Below are positions 7,403-8,697 of a DNA stretch of 8,697 bases, one piece after another. The notes beneath the pieces were generated by a model, which was not told the DNA's origin, searched no databases, and saw nothing but the letters and a program-made list of their open reading frames with translations. Origin of the DNA: Flavobacteriales bacterium (GTDB taxonomy: Bacteria > Bacteroidota > Bacteroidia > Flavobacteriales > UA16); the NCBI GenBank assembly GCA_002683735.1, contig NYTZ01000006.1, positions 4,642 through 13,338 of the forward strand, written 5' to 3'. The position numbers and the translations under genes were made by a program. Position 1 is the stretch's first letter. Each line of letters starts with the position of its first letter.

Positions 7403-7410
7403 CAAAGGTA
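7403..7410 (-). promoter_or_regulatory. Candidate asd promoter, -7 box TACCTTTG
   Basis: Reading the minus strand, TACCTTTG is a perfect match to the Bacteroidota -7 consensus TAnnTTTG and sits 57 nt upstream of the asd ATG in the divergent asd/DUF4271 gap. No clear TTG is seen at -33 spacing. It would drive asd and the coupled Kunitz gene. Confidence 0.5.
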
Positions 7411-7536
7411 GCAGGTTGCCCCCATGTCGAGGATTGGCGCACGCTGGCATGTGATCTTGGGGGTGTGGATGTGGGCAGGAAGTGGGGGCACGAAGGGGCT
7501 TGCCAGGATATCGGGACTGAATGCGACCTTCGGCGC

Positions 7537-8193
7537 ATGTTCGAGGGCACTGTTCGATGGACCGAAGATTGGGCACCAATGTGGTGGCTGGCCTGGGTGA
7601 CTTTGGCCTTCATTGCCGGTGGGCTCAGGGCGTCTGGTGTTGGCTTCGAAAGACGCTTGCAGTGGGCGTGGACGGATGTGCGTCTGTTGTTCCAAGACCA
7701 TGGAGAGGGATCAGGCGTGCGGGTGCAGGATGTTCTCTTGCACGCGGGTGCAGGGATGGCGCTTGCATTGAGCGTGTCTAGCCTTTGGTGCCGTTGGGCT
7801 GGAACTCCCATGGATGGCGGTCTGTTTTTGCGCCTGTGGGCGACGTGGTATTTGCTGTCGGGCATGCGCTCAGCCATGGGCCATTTGCTCGGCCTGATTT
7901 TGGATCGCCCATCCGAGGGGACGATGTGGGTCATGCACCACCGATGGGTCAAGGAATCCGCTGCCTGGGGGTTAGCCCCATTGGGCCTCATCGGGATGGC
8001 GGCCAGCTCCAAGGGAGCCGGGTTGGCATTGGTGATGTGTGCCATCATCTGGGCCTTGGGGTGGCTTCTGCGACAGCGGCGTACACTCGTTGACCACGGA
8101 GGGGCATTCTCAAGCCCTCTCATCGCGATGCTCTACCTTTGCGCCCTTGAAATCCTCCCAGTAGCGGTTCTTTTCCGAGCCTGGCAGGGGTAA
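7537..8193 (+). CDS. DUF4271 family integral membrane protein
   Basis: The 218-residue hydrophobic protein has about five or six predicted transmembrane segments (roughly residues 13-30, 66-86, 97-122, 142-156, 160-178 and 193-214). The C-terminal LYLCALEILPVAVLF is the hallmark I associate with DUF4271, a Bacteroidota membrane family of unknown function usually found beside hemD; the position here, 4 nt before hemD, agrees. The ATG at 7537 puts the first membrane segment 12 residues in. An upstream in-frame ATG at 7465 would add 24 polar residues and is possible but less likely. Upstream is GACCTTCG ending 4 nt before the ATG, similar in place to the boxes before kbl and metG but without the TA. 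No enzymatic residues are apparent. Its conserved partnership suggests a link to haem or porphyrin metabolism or simply co-regulation; I cannot tell which. Confidence 0.82.
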   Translation: MFEGTVRWTEDWAPMWWLAWVTLAFIAGGLRASGVGFERRLQWAWTDVRLLFQDHGEGSGVRVQDVLLHAGAGMALALSVSSLWCRWAGTPMDGGLFLRLWATWYLLSGMRSAMGHLLGLILDRPSEGTMWVMHHRWVKESAAWGLAPLGLIGMAASSKGAGLALVMCAIIWALGWLLRQRRTLVDHGGAFSSPLIAMLYLCALEILPVAVLFRAWQG

Positions 8194-8197
8194 CACT

Positions 8198-8697
8198 ATG
8201 GGCAAGAAGGTCAAGACCATCCTGATTTCACAACCCAAGCCGGCGACCGAAAAATCACCGTATTTCGACTTGGCCGCCAAGCTCAAGTTGAAGGTTGATT
8301 TCCGCAGTTTTATCCACGTGGAAGGCGTCGATGGACAAACCTTCCGTCAGGAGCGCATTGATCTGGGCGAGCACACCAGCGTCATATTCACCTCGAGGAA
8401 TGCGGTTGACCATTACTTCCGCATGGCGGAGGAGTTGCGGTTCGATGTGCCGGACAGCATGAAGTACTTCTGCATCAGTGAGTCCACGGCACACTACTTG
8501 CAGAAATACATTGTCTACCGCAAGCGCAAGATCTTCCATGGCCAGCTGAGGTTCACCGAGTTGATCGACTTCATCAAAAAGCACAAGAAGGAGAAGTTCC
8601 TGCTGCCTTGTGCGGACATCCTCAAACCCAGCATCCCCGCATTGCTGGAGGAGAACAAGATCGATTTCACCAAAGCGGTGATGTACAAGACGGTGTG
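8198..8697 (+). CDS. hemD: Uroporphyrinogen-III synthase, N-terminal two thirds; 3' end beyond window
   Basis: The frame opens at ATG 8198 and stays open to the right edge (166 complete codons of a family length near 250). The product reads MGKKVKTILISQPKP, then SPYFDLA, VDFRSFIHVEGV, VIFTSRNAVDHYF, MKYFCISESTAHYLQKYIVYRKRKIF and KFLLPCADILKPSIP. These match the distinctive Bacteroidota HemD type as I remember it. HemD converts hydroxymethylbilane to uroporphyrinogen III with inversion of ring D, the last common step to haem, sirohaem and corrins. The fold is two alpha/beta domains joined by two strands; the second domain is entered here, and the end is missing. The gene follows the DUF4271 stop by 4 nt, so the two are probably one transcript. 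AGGGG at 8186-8190, seven nt before the ATG, may serve as a modest ribosome binding site. Confidence 0.93.
   Translation, partial: MGKKVKTILISQPKPATEKSPYFDLAAKLKLKVDFRSFIHVEGVDGQTFRQERIDLGEHTSVIFTSRNAVDHYFRMAEELRFDVPDSMKYFCISESTAHYLQKYIVYRKRKIFHGQLRFTELIDFIKKHKKEKFLLPCADILKPSIPALLEENKIDFTKAVMYKTV

Larger units (their letters stand above)
7346..7536. promoter_or_regulatory. Divergent intergenic region, asd / DUF4271
   Basis: These 191 bp separate the asd and DUF4271 starts. They hold the TACCTTTG box and small inverted repeat on the asd side. On the DUF4271 side I find no perfect TAnnTTTG. No RNA gene or riboswitch (for example a lysine element) is recognisable, and the leader of about 57 nt is too short for a lysine riboswitch. 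Confidence 0.45.

Noticed and set aside
6353..7411. Long plus-strand open frame (352 codons) opposite asd
   Set aside because: It is antisense to asd, which has all catalytic residues; repetitive Val/Asp/Gly composition is what a complementary GC-rich frame gives.
7380..8123. Minus-strand open frame (247 codons) opposite DUF4271
   Set aside because: Pro/Arg/Ser-rich shadow of a membrane protein gene that has the DUF4271 C-terminal motif and hemD context.
8134..8141. TACCTTTG on the plus strand, 56 nt before hemD, as an internal hemD promoter
   Set aside because: The same bases encode Tyr-Leu-Cys of the conserved DUF4271 motif and there is no TTG at -33 spacing, so the match is better explained by coding constraint. 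An internal promoter cannot be excluded.

Overview
The window looks like chromosomal DNA from a high-GC member of the Bacteroidota, most likely a marine Flavobacteriales relative. This is inferred from gene content: a DUF4271 membrane protein directly followed by a Bacteroidota-type uroporphyrinogen-III synthase; a MetRS with a KISTS loop and a fused C-terminal tRNA-binding domain; a secreted protein ending in what looks like a type IX secretion (T9SS) sorting signal; and TAnnTTTG/TAnnTTCG promoter-like boxes instead of strong Shine-Dalgarno sequences. There are no tRNAs, rRNAs, insertion sequences, CRISPR arrays or obvious repeats. The window is almost fully coding and the only sizeable gaps are two divergent promoter regions (77 and 191 bp).

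Layout. Positions 1-3437 hold a minus-strand cluster read right to left: a signal-peptide/single-TM protein with a cytoplasmic C-terminal domain resembling a winged helix (3437-2043), glycine C-acetyltransferase kbl (2016-811), and a DAO-family FAD oxidoreductase that starts with GTG and runs off the left edge (806-1). Spacings of 26 and 4 nt suggest an operon. Diverging from it across 77 bp is methionyl-tRNA synthetase metG (3515-5584, plus). Converging on metG, with an 11-nt tail overlap, is a second minus-strand pair: aspartate-semialdehyde dehydrogenase asd (7345-6329) and a secreted Kunitz/BPTI-domain protein (6332-5574), joined by an ATGA start/stop overlap. Diverging from asd is the plus-strand pair DUF4271 (7537-8193) and hemD (8198 to the right edge, partial).

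Function. Most genes are housekeeping: methionine charging, the aspartate-family amino acid branch point, threonine/glycine interconversion and tetrapyrrole synthesis. The two unusual genes are the Kunitz-type putative protease inhibitor, which is translationally coupled to a biosynthetic dehydrogenase and carries an acidic P1 residue and an apparent T9SS tail, and the membrane protein whose sensor-like part lies outside and whose DNA-binding-like domain lies inside, at the head of the kbl cluster. Several genes also share a TTCG box 4-6 nt before the ATG, which hints at leaderless or nearly leaderless transcripts.
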